Below, piece after piece: positions 8,571 to 17,004 of a stretch of DNA of 64,000 nt (its first letter is position 1; every line of letters starts with the position of its first letter). Location: positions 62,001 through 126,000 of the forward strand of contig NZ_JAHKRS010000005.1 of NCBI RefSeq assembly GCF_018863235.1, written 5' to 3'. The DNA is from Pseudomaricurvus albidus. Its GTDB lineage: Bacteria; Pseudomonadota; Gammaproteobacteria; Pseudomonadales; Cellvibrionaceae. Position numbers and translations under genes: made by a program. Under the pieces are notes generated by a model, which saw only the letters and a list, made by a program, of their open reading frames with translations, searched no databases and had not been told where the DNA came from.

Positions 8571-9425
8571 CTACTGGCCAAGAATCTTGGCTTTAGCGGC
8601 TTGAAACTCTTCTTCACTGATTGTGCCGGCTTCTCTCAGGGTTTTTAACGCATCCAGCTGCTGCTGTTGCGCGGCAGTATAGTTCGGTTGCGAAGAGCCA
8701 GATCTTCTTGCACTGTCGCTAGCATTCGCAGAGGCGGTTAGAGCCATTGCGTGGTCTGGTATTTCGATATCACCAAAACGCATGGTCGGGCCACTGCTGC
8801 TTGCTGCTGATGGCTCCGGTTTTCCGCCGAACCAACTGGCAATCTTTTGAGCAAGCGCCTTGATGAGACGCCAAATTTTGGGGAGCAGCCAGATGGCAAG
8901 AATAATAAACAACAACATCAGACCGAGAAAAACGATTGGATGGTTCAGCGCCGTCCATAAACCTGCAAGCACCAGGAGGTCTTCTGTAATGGAAGCGGTC
9001 CAGTTGGTGAAGGGTTCTGGTGAGGTGTTGATCAGGGCTCGGGTGCCGGCTTTGGTCGCGTGACTGGTGGCTGAGAGAGTGCCACCCATAATGCCTGCGG
9101 CAACTTCCAGAGCTGGTGACACATCGCCCACAGCTCCCGCGGCCAGCATGGCTCCGGCGGGAATGCGAATAAAGGTGTGTAAACTGTCCCAGGCGGTGTC
9201 TACACCCGGGGTTTTATCCACGAAAAACTCAACAAAATACATCAGACCGGCAGCGCCGATGACCATGGGGTCGGTTAATACTTCCAGACCGGGTGGTAAA
9301 TCGATGTTTCCTGTAGAACCGCCAATACCCAGAACCAAGAGTACAGCGTACAGGTTAATCCCGCTGGCCCAGGACGCGCCCATGGTCAGGGCCAGTGTGG
9401 CAAGCAGTGCCTGGTAACTCTCCAT
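8571..9425 (-). CDS. DUF4126 membrane protein with C-terminal SHOCT domain
   Basis: This 284-residue protein starts with small-residue-rich hydrophobic segments (ALLATLALTMGASWASGINLY, about residues 5-25, and further segments to about 110) in the style of DUF4126. A hydrophobic helix at about 155-185 (FLGLMLLFIILAIWLLPKIW) follows. After a Ser-rich linker the final roughly 30 residues are a SHOCT motif (LDALKTLREAGTISEEEFQAAKAKIL), a short amphipathic helix pair seen at the ends of many membrane proteins. It is probably an inner-membrane protein of unknown function. No operon partner is obvious; the next gene upstream on this strand starts 428 bases away and is unrelated. Confidence 0.8.
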   Translation of the reverse strand: MESYQALLATLALTMGASWASGINLYAVLLVLGIGGSTGNIDLPPGLEVLTDPMVIGAAGLMYFVEFFVDKTPGVDTAWDSLHTFIRIPAGAMLAAGAVGDVSPALEVAAGIMGGTLSATSHATKAGTRALINTSPEPFTNWTASITEDLLVLAGLWTALNHPIVFLGLMLLFIILAIWLLPKIWRLIKALAQKIASWFGGKPEPSAASSSGPTMRFGDIEIPDHAMALTASANASDSARRSGSSQPNYTAAQQQQLDALKTLREAGTISEEEFQAAKAKILGQ

Positions 9426-9454
9426 GTGTTAAAGCCTCATGTGATGTTTAAAGT

Positions 9455-9853
9455 CTATCGAGTGTTTATATACAGTTGCGTATGTCTACTGTAGCAGCGC
9501 TCACCATGGTTGTGATAATGGTAATCAGGGCGATGCGAGCGGTAGCGAGGTTCGATTGGTTGATAGCTCCAAAGATTGAAGCTAAATCCCCGCCCGTCAT
9601 AAGAGGAGCGGTACCTCCTGTCATCGTATCGATAATGGTCGCGGTGCTTCCAGTGTTTGTCATGACTGAATTTTTTATAGTGGTGCTGCGAGTAATGGTG
9701 TTTCGGTGGCTTCTGGTGCTTGCCATAGCCATAGCCATAGCCACGGCCATCGGCGTTAGCGTTAAGGCTACTCATAAAAGCAAATAACCCCAGACAAACA
9801 ACCAACGCAGCGGTCCGTTTCGACTTGCCCGTTAAATGCACTAAGGATTTCAT
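9455..9853 (-). CDS. Small secreted His/Tyr/Arg-rich protein
   Basis: The start is set at the ATG at 9853 (132 residues), because an essentially perfect ribosome binding site (AAAGGAGGT) sits 7 bases upstream and a Sec signal peptide follows (hydrophobic AALVVCLGLFAFMSSLNANA, cleavage near residue 34). The mature protein is only about 100 residues. It has a GYGYGYG stretch, then repeated His/Lys/Tyr/Arg tracts (HKPPKHHYSQHHYKKFSHDKH) and a YRYDDRRYR segment. The His clusters could bind metal ions or polyanions, as in small periplasmic RcnB-like or metal-buffering proteins, but there is no recognised family. The strong ribosome binding site suggests abundant expression. Confidence 0.75.
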   Translation of the reverse strand: MKSLVHLTGKSKRTAALVVCLGLFAFMSSLNANADGRGYGYGYGKHQKPPKHHYSQHHYKKFSHDKHWKHRDHYRYDDRRYRSSYDGRGFSFNLWSYQPIEPRYRSHRPDYHYHNHGERCYSRHTQLYINTR

Positions 9854-10051
9854 GCTCAATACCTCCTTTCCCGAAAAGGTAGGCTCAGTATGTCCGCGAA
9901 ATACTGAATCGTGACTGAACATCCAGTGTGCATGGCGTTATGAACAGAAAAAAATGAGGTGTTTAGAGAGGCGCTTATATCACTAAGGAAAATATAGGTA
10001 GGGTTTGATAACCAAAGGTGCTGACAGAGCGGTGGGGCTGGAGTAAGAGGC

Positions 10052-10091
10052 AAAAAAAAGGCCTGTAGAACCAGAAAGTCCTACAGGCCTT
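10052..10091 (-). terminator. Intrinsic terminator of the beta-oxidation operon
   Basis: On the minus strand AAGGCCTGTAG (10091-10081) pairs perfectly with its complement at 10068-10058 around a 12-base loop. It runs into an unbroken T-tract (10059-10052 on plus is all A). It lies 23 bases past the stop of the bifunctional hydratase/dehydrogenase gene. Confidence 0.9.
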
Positions 10092-10114
10092 GAGCTAAAG
10101 CAACGAATTGATCG

Positions 10115-12217
10115 TTATGCGTTTTCCTGAGCCCACTGTGCGAAGGTTTTGCCTTCTTCGGCCAGTTGTTTCAGCAGAGCCGATGGCTGCCAGAAGACTT
10201 CACCGTACTGCTCGCGATACTCACAGATGGTGTCATAGATCTTTTTCAGGCCTACGCTGTCTGCATAGTGCATTGGGCCACCACGGGAAACCGGATAGCC
10301 ATAGCCGTAAATGTAAACGACATCAATATCGCCAGGACGCTGGGCAATGCCTTCTTCCAGAATCTTGGCGCCTTCATTGATCAGGCCAAAGGTCATGCGA
10401 TTCAGCTGTTCTTCGTCACTCAGTTCACGACGCTCGATACCTTGGGCTTTGGCTTGCTCTTCAACGATCTTCATGACCAGAGGGTCGTTTTGACGAGCGC
10501 GGGTTTCAGGATCGTAAGTGTAAAAACCGGCGCCGGACTTCTGTCCCAAACGACCCATTTCTACCAAGGCGTCAGACACACAGTGCGTTTTGGCTGGACC
10601 CTTTTGTTCTTCGGTCAGGCCCTGACGAGCTTTGTAGCCAATATCGATACCAGCCAAATCACTCACGGCAATAGGGCCCATGGCCATGCCGAAGTTTTCC
10701 ATCACCTGGTCAACTTTTTCCGGCGTGCTGCCTTCAATCAGGCACAGCTGCGATTCGCGGAAGTAAGGTTGCAGCATGCGGTTGCCAATAAATCCGTAGC
10801 AAACCCGAGCCAGTACCGGTACTTTTTTGATGGTTTTAGCCATTTGCATGGAGGTGGCAATGACATCGTCAGCGGTTTTGTCTCCGCGAACAATTTCCAG
10901 CAGCTTCATGACGTTGGCGGGGCTGAAAAAGTGCAGGCCGATAACATCTTCAGGGCGCTTGGTGGCGGCAGCGATTTGATCAACATCCTGATAGGAGGTG
11001 TTGGTGGCCAGGATTGCGCCTTGTTTACACACGGAATCCAGCTTGGTGAATACTTCTTTTTTGATGTCCAGATTTTCAAAAACGGCTTCGATCACCAGAT
11101 CGACCTCGGCCAGATCCTGATAGTCAGTGGTCCCTTTAACCAGCGACAGGCACTGTTTCATCTGATCTTCACTCAGCTTGCCTTTTTTGGCACTGATGGC
11201 GTAGTTCTTTTCAATAATGCCCAGACCGCGCTGCAGGGCTTCATCGTTGATTTCCAGCAGTGTGACGGGGATGCCGACATTGGCAAAGTTCATTGCAATA
11301 CCGCCACCCATGGTACCGCCACCGATAATGCCCACGGACTTGACCGGGCGCAGAGGAGTGTCTTTAGGCAGGCCTTTGACTTTGGCGGCTTCACGCTCGG
11401 CAAAGAACATGTGGCGCATGGCTGCAGACTGAGGAGAAGTCAGACATTCTGTAAACAGTTTGCGTTCGGTTGCCAGGCCTTCATCCATCGGTAGATTAAC
11501 GGCGGCTTCCACACAGGCAATGATATTTTGAGGTGCGATTTGTCCGCGGGCGCGACGGGCCAGAGTCTTGCGGTAACCGTCGAACAATTCTTGAGGTGCA
11601 GTTGCGGGGTCAATTGAGATATCGCGAATACGCTTCAAGGGTGCGTTTTCGGCAATCAGTTTTTGTGCGAAGGCGATTGCTTCGGATTCCAGATTATCAT
11701 CGACAATTTCATCAACCAGATTGATGGCTTGCGCTTTTTTCACAGAAATAGGATTGCCGGAAGTCATCAGGTCCAGAGCGGCTTCAACACCTGCCAGACG
11801 GGGGGTACGCTGAGTGCCACCCGCACCCGGCAGCAGGCCCAGTTTTACTTCTGGCAAGCCAACTTTGGCTGAGCTCAGCGCCACACGATAGTGACAGCCC
11901 AGCGCAACTTCGAAGCCACCACCCAGCGCAGTCCCATGAATAGCAGCAACAACCGGTTTGCTGGACTGCTCGATGGTTTCAATGACGGCAGGCAGGGAAG
12001 GCTCCATTGGGGGCTTGCCGAACTCTGTGATATCGGCACCGGCGATAAACGTCCGACCTTCACAAATAATAACCAGTGCTTTACTGGCATCGTCCTGGGC
12101 GTTTTGAATGGCATCCTGGATCCCGCTGCGCAGAGCGAGGGACAGGGCATTGACCGGTGGGTTATTCAGACGAATAACGCCAATTTCATTTTCAAGGGTG
12201 TAAGTAACGACAGACAT
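10115..12217 (-). CDS. Bifunctional enoyl-CoA hydratase / 3-hydroxyacyl-CoA dehydrogenase
   Basis: This is a 700-residue fatty-oxidation multienzyme. The N-terminal crotonase domain (about 1-190) carries the oxyanion-hole motifs FIAGADITEFG and GTALGGGFEVALGC. The middle holds the NAD-binding 3-hydroxyacyl-CoA dehydrogenase domain, starting at VGIIGGGTMGGGIAMNFAN (about 298), with the catalytic His in HFFSPANVMKLLEIV and FIGNRM. The C-terminal dehydrogenase domain runs to the end. It hydrates trans-2-enoyl-CoA and oxidises the L-3-hydroxyacyl-CoA with NAD. The size and layout fit the FadJ/peroxisomal-type family rather than classical FadB. It lies downstream of the thiolase and the acyl-CoA synthetase on the same strand, so the three probably form one operon ending at the terminator at 10052-10091. 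Confidence 0.93.
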   Translation of the reverse strand: MSVVTYTLENEIGVIRLNNPPVNALSLALRSGIQDAIQNAQDDASKALVIICEGRTFIAGADITEFGKPPMEPSLPAVIETIEQSSKPVVAAIHGTALGGGFEVALGCHYRVALSSAKVGLPEVKLGLLPGAGGTQRTPRLAGVEAALDLMTSGNPISVKKAQAINLVDEIVDDNLESEAIAFAQKLIAENAPLKRIRDISIDPATAPQELFDGYRKTLARRARGQIAPQNIIACVEAAVNLPMDEGLATERKLFTECLTSPQSAAMRHMFFAEREAAKVKGLPKDTPLRPVKSVGIIGGGTMGGGIAMNFANVGIPVTLLEINDEALQRGLGIIEKNYAISAKKGKLSEDQMKQCLSLVKGTTDYQDLAEVDLVIEAVFENLDIKKEVFTKLDSVCKQGAILATNTSYQDVDQIAAATKRPEDVIGLHFFSPANVMKLLEIVRGDKTADDVIATSMQMAKTIKKVPVLARVCYGFIGNRMLQPYFRESQLCLIEGSTPEKVDQVMENFGMAMGPIAVSDLAGIDIGYKARQGLTEEQKGPAKTHCVSDALVEMGRLGQKSGAGFYTYDPETRARQNDPLVMKIVEEQAKAQGIERRELSDEEQLNRMTFGLINEGAKILEEGIAQRPGDIDVVYIYGYGYPVSRGGPMHYADSVGLKKIYDTICEYREQYGEVFWQPSALLKQLAEEGKTFAQWAQENA

Positions 12218-12275
12218 AAACTCTCTCCTGTTGATGTTCTGTTCAGTGTTTGTGAGATGTTTTCAAGTGTGTGTT

Positions 12276-13478
12276 TTAAAGTCTTTCGATAACGACGGCG
12301 ATTCCCTGACCAATACCTATGCACATGGTGGCGAGGGCATAGCGGCCGTTAGAGCGTTCCAGTTGGCGCAGGGCTGTGTAGAGAATACGGGCACCGGACG
12401 CCCCCAGCGGATGTCCGATAGCGATGGCACCTCCGTTGGGATTCACACGGGGATCGTCAAAAGCGATGCCCAGTTGCTTCATGCAACCCAGAGCTTGTGT
12501 GGCAAATGCTTCATTGAATTCCATCACGTCCATGTCATCCAGAGTAAGACCGGCGCGTTGCAAGGCTTTGCGTGTAGCAGGTACCGGACCCAATCCCATA
12601 ACCCGAGGTTCTACTCCTGCGATCGCACCAGCGAGAATACGAGCCCGGGGCGCAATGCCAGCGGCCTGGCCGGCTTTTTCGCTGCCGATGATTACCGCCG
12701 AAGCGCCGTCGTTGATACCGGATGCATTACCCGCAGTGACTACGCCGCCTTCGAACAGTGGACGCAGGTTGCTCAGGGCATCGAGGGTGCTTTGCGGACG
12801 AGGATGTTCATCCTGATCAACCGTCAGTGCAGGCTTTTTACGGCCTTGTGACACTTCGATGGGCAGAATTTCGTCAACAAAAAAGCCCTCGGCCCGTGCA
12901 GACTCGTATTTTGCTTGCGAGGCCGCTGCAAAAATATCACTTTCTTCACGGCTGATGTTCAGATCGGAGGCAATATTGTCGGCTGTCTCTGGCATGCTGT
13001 GGCCGCCAAACTGGCGCACAATCTCGGGATTGGTGAAACGCGCTCCCATGGTCGTGTCGGCAATTTCCTGAGTGCGATCAAAGGCGCTGGTTGCCTTGGA
13101 TATCACCAGTGGAGCACGACTCATGGATTCCACACCACCGGCTACGAACAATTCACCTTCACCGGTTTTCACGCAGCGTGAAGCATCCAGCGCAGCGGCA
13201 AGTCCGGAGCCACAAAGGCGGTTAACTGTCAGACCGCCAGTCTCAATAGGCAAGCCCGACAGCAGTCCGGCAAAGCGGGCGACGTTGCGGCTGTCTTCTC
13301 CCGCCTGATTGGTGGTTCCTGCGATAACATCCTCATACAAACTGGATTCAAAATTATTGCGTTCTATCAGGGTGCGAATGACATGAGCCAGCAGGTTGTC
13401 AGGGCGCACGGAAGACAGGGCTCCGCTGTGGCGGCCAAAGGCGGTACGACCGCCATCGTAGATATAGGCTTCAGACAT
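12276..13478 (-). CDS. Acetyl-CoA C-acyltransferase (thiolase)
   Basis: This is a 400-residue thiolase from the ATG at 13478. An upstream in-frame TTG at 13496 is possible but less likely, since typical thiolases begin with the AYIYDGGRTAFGR-like strand. Active-site residues are present: the acyl-accepting Cys in RLCGSGLAAAL, the His in GGAIAIGHPLGASGA, and the second Cys in CIGIGQGIA near the C-terminus. It cleaves 3-ketoacyl-CoA to acetyl-CoA plus a shortened acyl-CoA, the last step of beta-oxidation. It sits between the acyl-CoA synthetase and the bifunctional hydratase/dehydrogenase, all in the same direction, as expected for an operon. The chain-length specificity cannot be deduced. Confidence 0.93.
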   Translation of the reverse strand: MSEAYIYDGGRTAFGRHSGALSSVRPDNLLAHVIRTLIERNNFESSLYEDVIAGTTNQAGEDSRNVARFAGLLSGLPIETGGLTVNRLCGSGLAAALDASRCVKTGEGELFVAGGVESMSRAPLVISKATSAFDRTQEIADTTMGARFTNPEIVRQFGGHSMPETADNIASDLNISREESDIFAAASQAKYESARAEGFFVDEILPIEVSQGRKKPALTVDQDEHPRPQSTLDALSNLRPLFEGGVVTAGNASGINDGASAVIIGSEKAGQAAGIAPRARILAGAIAGVEPRVMGLGPVPATRKALQRAGLTLDDMDVMEFNEAFATQALGCMKQLGIAFDDPRVNPNGGAIAIGHPLGASGARILYTALRQLERSNGRYALATMCIGIGQGIAVVIERL

Positions 13479-13504
13479 AATGATTTTCTCTGACAAGCGT
13501 TGAT

Positions 13505-15391
13505 TCAGGCAAAGTCAATGTGGAATGGCAGTGACTGCAAGGCATTTTCTGCGGTATCCAGGTTGTCTTTATTTTCCAGTGTGACTGTTGCAATCAATCC
13601 TTTCAGTTGGTCCGTGGTGATCCGGACGCTGGCTGCAACATCAATTTCTTCAAGGGCTGAAGTAAGTGCGTATTCCGCGGCCATTTCACGCAACTGTGGT
13701 TTGAATACCTTGCCGACAGCGGTCAGTGGAATGGCATCAATGATTTCGATACGCTTGGGGATGGCAGCACGCTCGGAAATATGCTCCTGGCAGTAAGCCA
13801 GTAGTGACTCGACATCTGCATGGTGTCCGGGTTTTGCTACTACGTAAGCGATGGGCAGCTCACCAGCGTGGGCATCGGGTTGGCCGATGGCTACCACGTC
13901 GGCGACGTCCGGGTGCTGGAGCAGGGGTTCTTCAATTTGTGCGGGGTCGATATTGTGACCGCCACGGATAATCAGATCCTTTGCTCGCCCGGTTAGAAAC
14001 AGAAAGCCATTTTCATCCTGATAGCCCATATCGCCAGTGTTGAACCAACCATCCACCCACGCTTTGTCGTTGTCGCTTTTTTCGAGGTAGCCGGCAAACA
14101 CATTGGGACCGCGAGTCAGAACAATTCCGGCTTCATTGGGGCCACATATTTTGGTGAGCTTATTACCATCTATGTGACCAATGATTCTCTCAGCGTAGGG
14201 CAGGCGTAAGCCACAGCTGCCCAGTGGTACTTCCGTCGCCTTTTGGCTCAAAGACAACACAGCGCTGGTTTCTGTCATGCCATAACCATTGCGAACGCGA
14301 CAATCGTAACGTTTCTCAAAATTGACCTTTAAGTGGTCGGGTAGCGGTGCGGCACCACTAATCACTTCTTCCAGAGAAGAAACGTCATGATCGCCAACAG
14401 GAATTTCATACAAAATCGACAAAATAGTTGGAACGGCTGCCACTCCCTTAAAGCGAAAGCGTTCAACATGATTCCAGAAGTTTGCCACGACGTTGGGGTT
14501 GCGGAAACCAGCTGGCGTCATTATCACGAGTCTGATTCCGGCAGCAAATGCAGAGACTCCCGTGACAACCAGACCAAAAATATGGAAGAGCGGCAGAGCA
14601 CAGGGACTGGTATAGCGTGGCTCATCAGAACCCATGTCGGTGGTTAACTGACCGACAAAGGCGAAGTTGCTGTGATTGAGTTGAGCAACCTTGGGGCGTC
14701 CGGTTGTGCCACCGGTGTGCATGTAAGCCGCCGGATCGTCGCCGTGGAAGCGGCGCTCGGAATCCAGTTTGCTGTCGTTGTATTCTTCAATCACTGCGTT
14801 GTAGTCGATCATTTCCACGTCAGCTCTGGGAGCCTCCGGCAGTGCTTCAGTCATGCCCGGGCGTTGAACAATGATCATGTGCGTGATTGCCGGTACCTGT
14901 TTCACGACTTCTACCGCTTTGTCCCACATTTCGCTGTTGCCCAGAATCGGGGCGGTGGTGATGAGTACCCTGGATTGGGTTACTCCCATGATTTCGGCCA
15001 GGTGATGGGCATCCAGCAGCGGATTGAGAGGGCTGGTAATCCCTGCTGCCTGAGAGCCCCAGATGGCAAAGTAAGTCTCTGGCAGGGTAGGCATCATGAT
15101 TGAAACTGCATCTCTCTCCTTGACACCTATACTGTGCAGGAGGTTTGCCGTCTGATTAATGCGACGGGCAAGCTGGCGGAAACTGGTGGACTCTGCGGCT
15201 TCTCCAGCCACTCCGGTGGGCAAGAACTCGATGCTGGTGTCGTCTCCCCACTTTTCACAGGCTTTGGTGATCAGATCGTAGGTGTTGGTCCAGGGGTAGC
15301 GCTGTGAAAGAGGGCTTTTCTCAAATTGCTCAATGACCTTCAGGGTATGCATTTCTGAGGCTCTGGGGCCTTGCGACAGTGCTGCATTCAT
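13505..15391 (-). CDS. Acyl-CoA synthetase (AMP-forming)
   Basis: The start is placed at the ATG at 15391 (628 residues), preceded by GGAGA about 7 bases upstream. A 60-residue longer frame has no ribosome binding site and a poor composition. It is an ANL-superfamily enzyme. The AMP-binding P-loop-like motif is YMHTGGTTGRPK, the adenine motif is GYGMTETSAVLS, the hinge region is GWFNTGDMGYQDENGF, and a C-terminal lid Lys lies in TAVGKVFKPQLREMA. It activates a carboxylic acid with ATP and CoA, feeding the adjacent thiolase and hydratase/dehydrogenase. It is the first gene of the minus-strand operon and diverges from the acyl-CoA dehydrogenase at 15800. Fatty-acid length is not inferable. Confidence 0.9.
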   Translation of the reverse strand: MNAALSQGPRASEMHTLKVIEQFEKSPLSQRYPWTNTYDLITKACEKWGDDTSIEFLPTGVAGEAAESTSFRQLARRINQTANLLHSIGVKERDAVSIMMPTLPETYFAIWGSQAAGITSPLNPLLDAHHLAEIMGVTQSRVLITTAPILGNSEMWDKAVEVVKQVPAITHMIIVQRPGMTEALPEAPRADVEMIDYNAVIEEYNDSKLDSERRFHGDDPAAYMHTGGTTGRPKVAQLNHSNFAFVGQLTTDMGSDEPRYTSPCALPLFHIFGLVVTGVSAFAAGIRLVIMTPAGFRNPNVVANFWNHVERFRFKGVAAVPTILSILYEIPVGDHDVSSLEEVISGAAPLPDHLKVNFEKRYDCRVRNGYGMTETSAVLSLSQKATEVPLGSCGLRLPYAERIIGHIDGNKLTKICGPNEAGIVLTRGPNVFAGYLEKSDNDKAWVDGWFNTGDMGYQDENGFLFLTGRAKDLIIRGGHNIDPAQIEEPLLQHPDVADVVAIGQPDAHAGELPIAYVVAKPGHHADVESLLAYCQEHISERAAIPKRIEIIDAIPLTAVGKVFKPQLREMAAEYALTSALEEIDVAASVRITTDQLKGLIATVTLENKDNLDTAENALQSLPFHIDFA

Positions 15392-15607
15392 CAGTTTCTC
15401 TCCAAATTTAAGGGCGGATTCCTGGCCCGGCCGGTTTTGAACCGCCCCCGGGCTGAATCTAAGAGGACTGGCCTCTGATTTATTATTGGGTGCTGTAGAT
15501 TGCTTATGTCTTTCTGTTCTAAAAATCTTTAGGTCTATCGTTTTGGCGTTGCTTGATGCTTTGCCCGCCATAGGACAGGTGGCTTATTCTAAACAATATT
15601 GAGATGA

Positions 15608-15628
15608 TAATTCCACTCTGCGGAATTA
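15608..15628. promoter_or_regulatory. Perfect inverted repeat, candidate operator
   Basis: TAATTCC (15608-15614) and GGAATTA (15622-15628) form perfect 7-base arms around the spacer ACTCTGC. It lies in the 408-base divergent gap between the acyl-CoA synthetase (minus, starts 15391) and the acyl-CoA dehydrogenase (plus, starts 15800). The symmetry suits a dimeric regulator (TetR- or FadR-like) controlling both directions. I do not recognise the motif as a known fatty-acid regulator box, and there is no regulator gene adjacent. Nothing else clear is seen in 15392-15799. Confidence 0.5.
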
Positions 15629-15799
15629 CTTGTTAGTATTTGCCCTTACTTTAGTCTGAAATTTAACCGTTGAGGCGAAAGAAAGCCATAAAAACTGCCC
15701 AAATAAAGATTCATCGCTCAAGGTTTTCAATAAAGCCGGTAGCAAGCAGGCAATTTGGCCAAGCACAGTACATATCCAAAAAATCTAGAGAGAGCCGCA

Positions 15800-16951
15800 A
15801 TGATTCGAGACCACGAAACGCTTAATCAGCTAATAGACACTCTGTCGCGTTATGTTCGAGATCGCCTGGTGCCACTTGAGTCGCAAGTCGCTGAAGAAGA
15901 CGCCATTCCCGATGCCGTCGTGGAAGAAATGCGTGAAATGGGGTTGTTTGGCCTGACCATTCCCGAGGAATACGGCGGATTGGGTCTCACCATGGAAGAG
16001 GAAGTTTTGGTTGCCATGGAACTGGGGAAAACCTCCCCGGCGTTTCGCTCCCTGATTGGCACCAATAATGGCATTGGCTCCGCAGGCATTGTGTTCGATG
16101 GGACTGAGGAGCAAAAGCAGAAATACTTGCCGAAGTACGCCTCAGGTGAGCTGATCGGCTCGTTTTGCCTGACTGAACCGGATGTGGGTTCTGACTCCGC
16201 TTCCGTTAAAACCACTGCTGTACGTGATGGCGACCACTATATTATCAACGGTACCAAGCGTTTTATCACCAATGCGCCGCGTGCGGGTACCTTTACCGTG
16301 ATGGCCCGTACCGATAGCAGTGTTAAAGGGGCTAAAGGTGTCTCGGCTTTTATTGTGGAAGCCGGTCTCGAAGGTATTAGCCTGGGCGCAAAAGACAAAA
16401 AAATGGGACAGGCAGGCTCTCATACCTGTGATGTTATCTTCGATAACGTTCGTGTACCGGCAGACAGTCTGATTGGTGGTGTTGAAGGCAAAGGTTTTTA
16501 CACGGCGATGAAGGTATTGGATCGCGGACGTTTGCACATTTCTGCGGTCAGTGTCGGTGTTGCCGAACGGTTGATTGATGATGCTTTGCGTTTTTCAATG
16601 GAGCGCACCCAATTTGGTCAGCCAATTTGTGAGCATCAGTTAATTCAGGCGATGCTGGCGGATTCTCAGGCGGAAACCTACGCCGGTAAATCCATGGTGA
16701 TGGAGGCTGCCCGCAAGCGCGACCGTGGTGAGCCTGTCAGTACTGAAGCCGCCTGCAGCAAGTTGTTTTGCACCGAAATGGTTGGCCGGGTCGCTGATCG
16801 TGCGGTTCAGATTCATGGTGGCGCTGGCTATATCTCGGAATACGCTGTGGAGCGTTTTTATCGCGATGTTCGCCTGTTCCGTTTATACGAAGGAACCTCC
16901 CAAATTCAACAAATTGTGATAGCCCGCAATATGGTGAAAGAAAAGCAGTAA
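15800..16951 (+). CDS. Acyl-CoA dehydrogenase
   Basis: The ATG at 15800 (383 residues, MIRDHETLN) is chosen because GAGAG precedes it and related enzymes begin with MIRDPE-like residues. The longer frame opens with a TTG at 15755. The FAD/substrate motifs SFCLTEPDVGSDSA and GTKRFITNAPRAG are seen, and the catalytic Glu region is RLYEGTSQIQQIVIARNM near the C-terminus. It catalyses alpha,beta-dehydrogenation of an acyl-CoA with electrons passed to ETF. It is the first of three consecutive plus-strand acyl-CoA dehydrogenase genes. The gap to the next, 53 bases, is compatible with an operon. Confidence 0.92.
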   Translation: MIRDHETLNQLIDTLSRYVRDRLVPLESQVAEEDAIPDAVVEEMREMGLFGLTIPEEYGGLGLTMEEEVLVAMELGKTSPAFRSLIGTNNGIGSAGIVFDGTEEQKQKYLPKYASGELIGSFCLTEPDVGSDSASVKTTAVRDGDHYIINGTKRFITNAPRAGTFTVMARTDSSVKGAKGVSAFIVEAGLEGISLGAKDKKMGQAGSHTCDVIFDNVRVPADSLIGGVEGKGFYTAMKVLDRGRLHISAVSVGVAERLIDDALRFSMERTQFGQPICEHQLIQAMLADSQAETYAGKSMVMEAARKRDRGEPVSTEAACSKLFCTEMVGRVADRAVQIHGGAGYISEYAVERFYRDVRLFRLYEGTSQIQQIVIARNMVKEKQ

Positions 16952-17004
16952 CTGAAAACTACCAACCGACACACGTTTACTATAAACCAGAAAGGAGAGA
17001 GAAA

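Noticed and set aside
9466-9787. ORFs in other frames of the His-rich gene
   Set aside because: Simple repeats keep several frames open; only the 9853 frame has a ribosome binding site and signal peptide.
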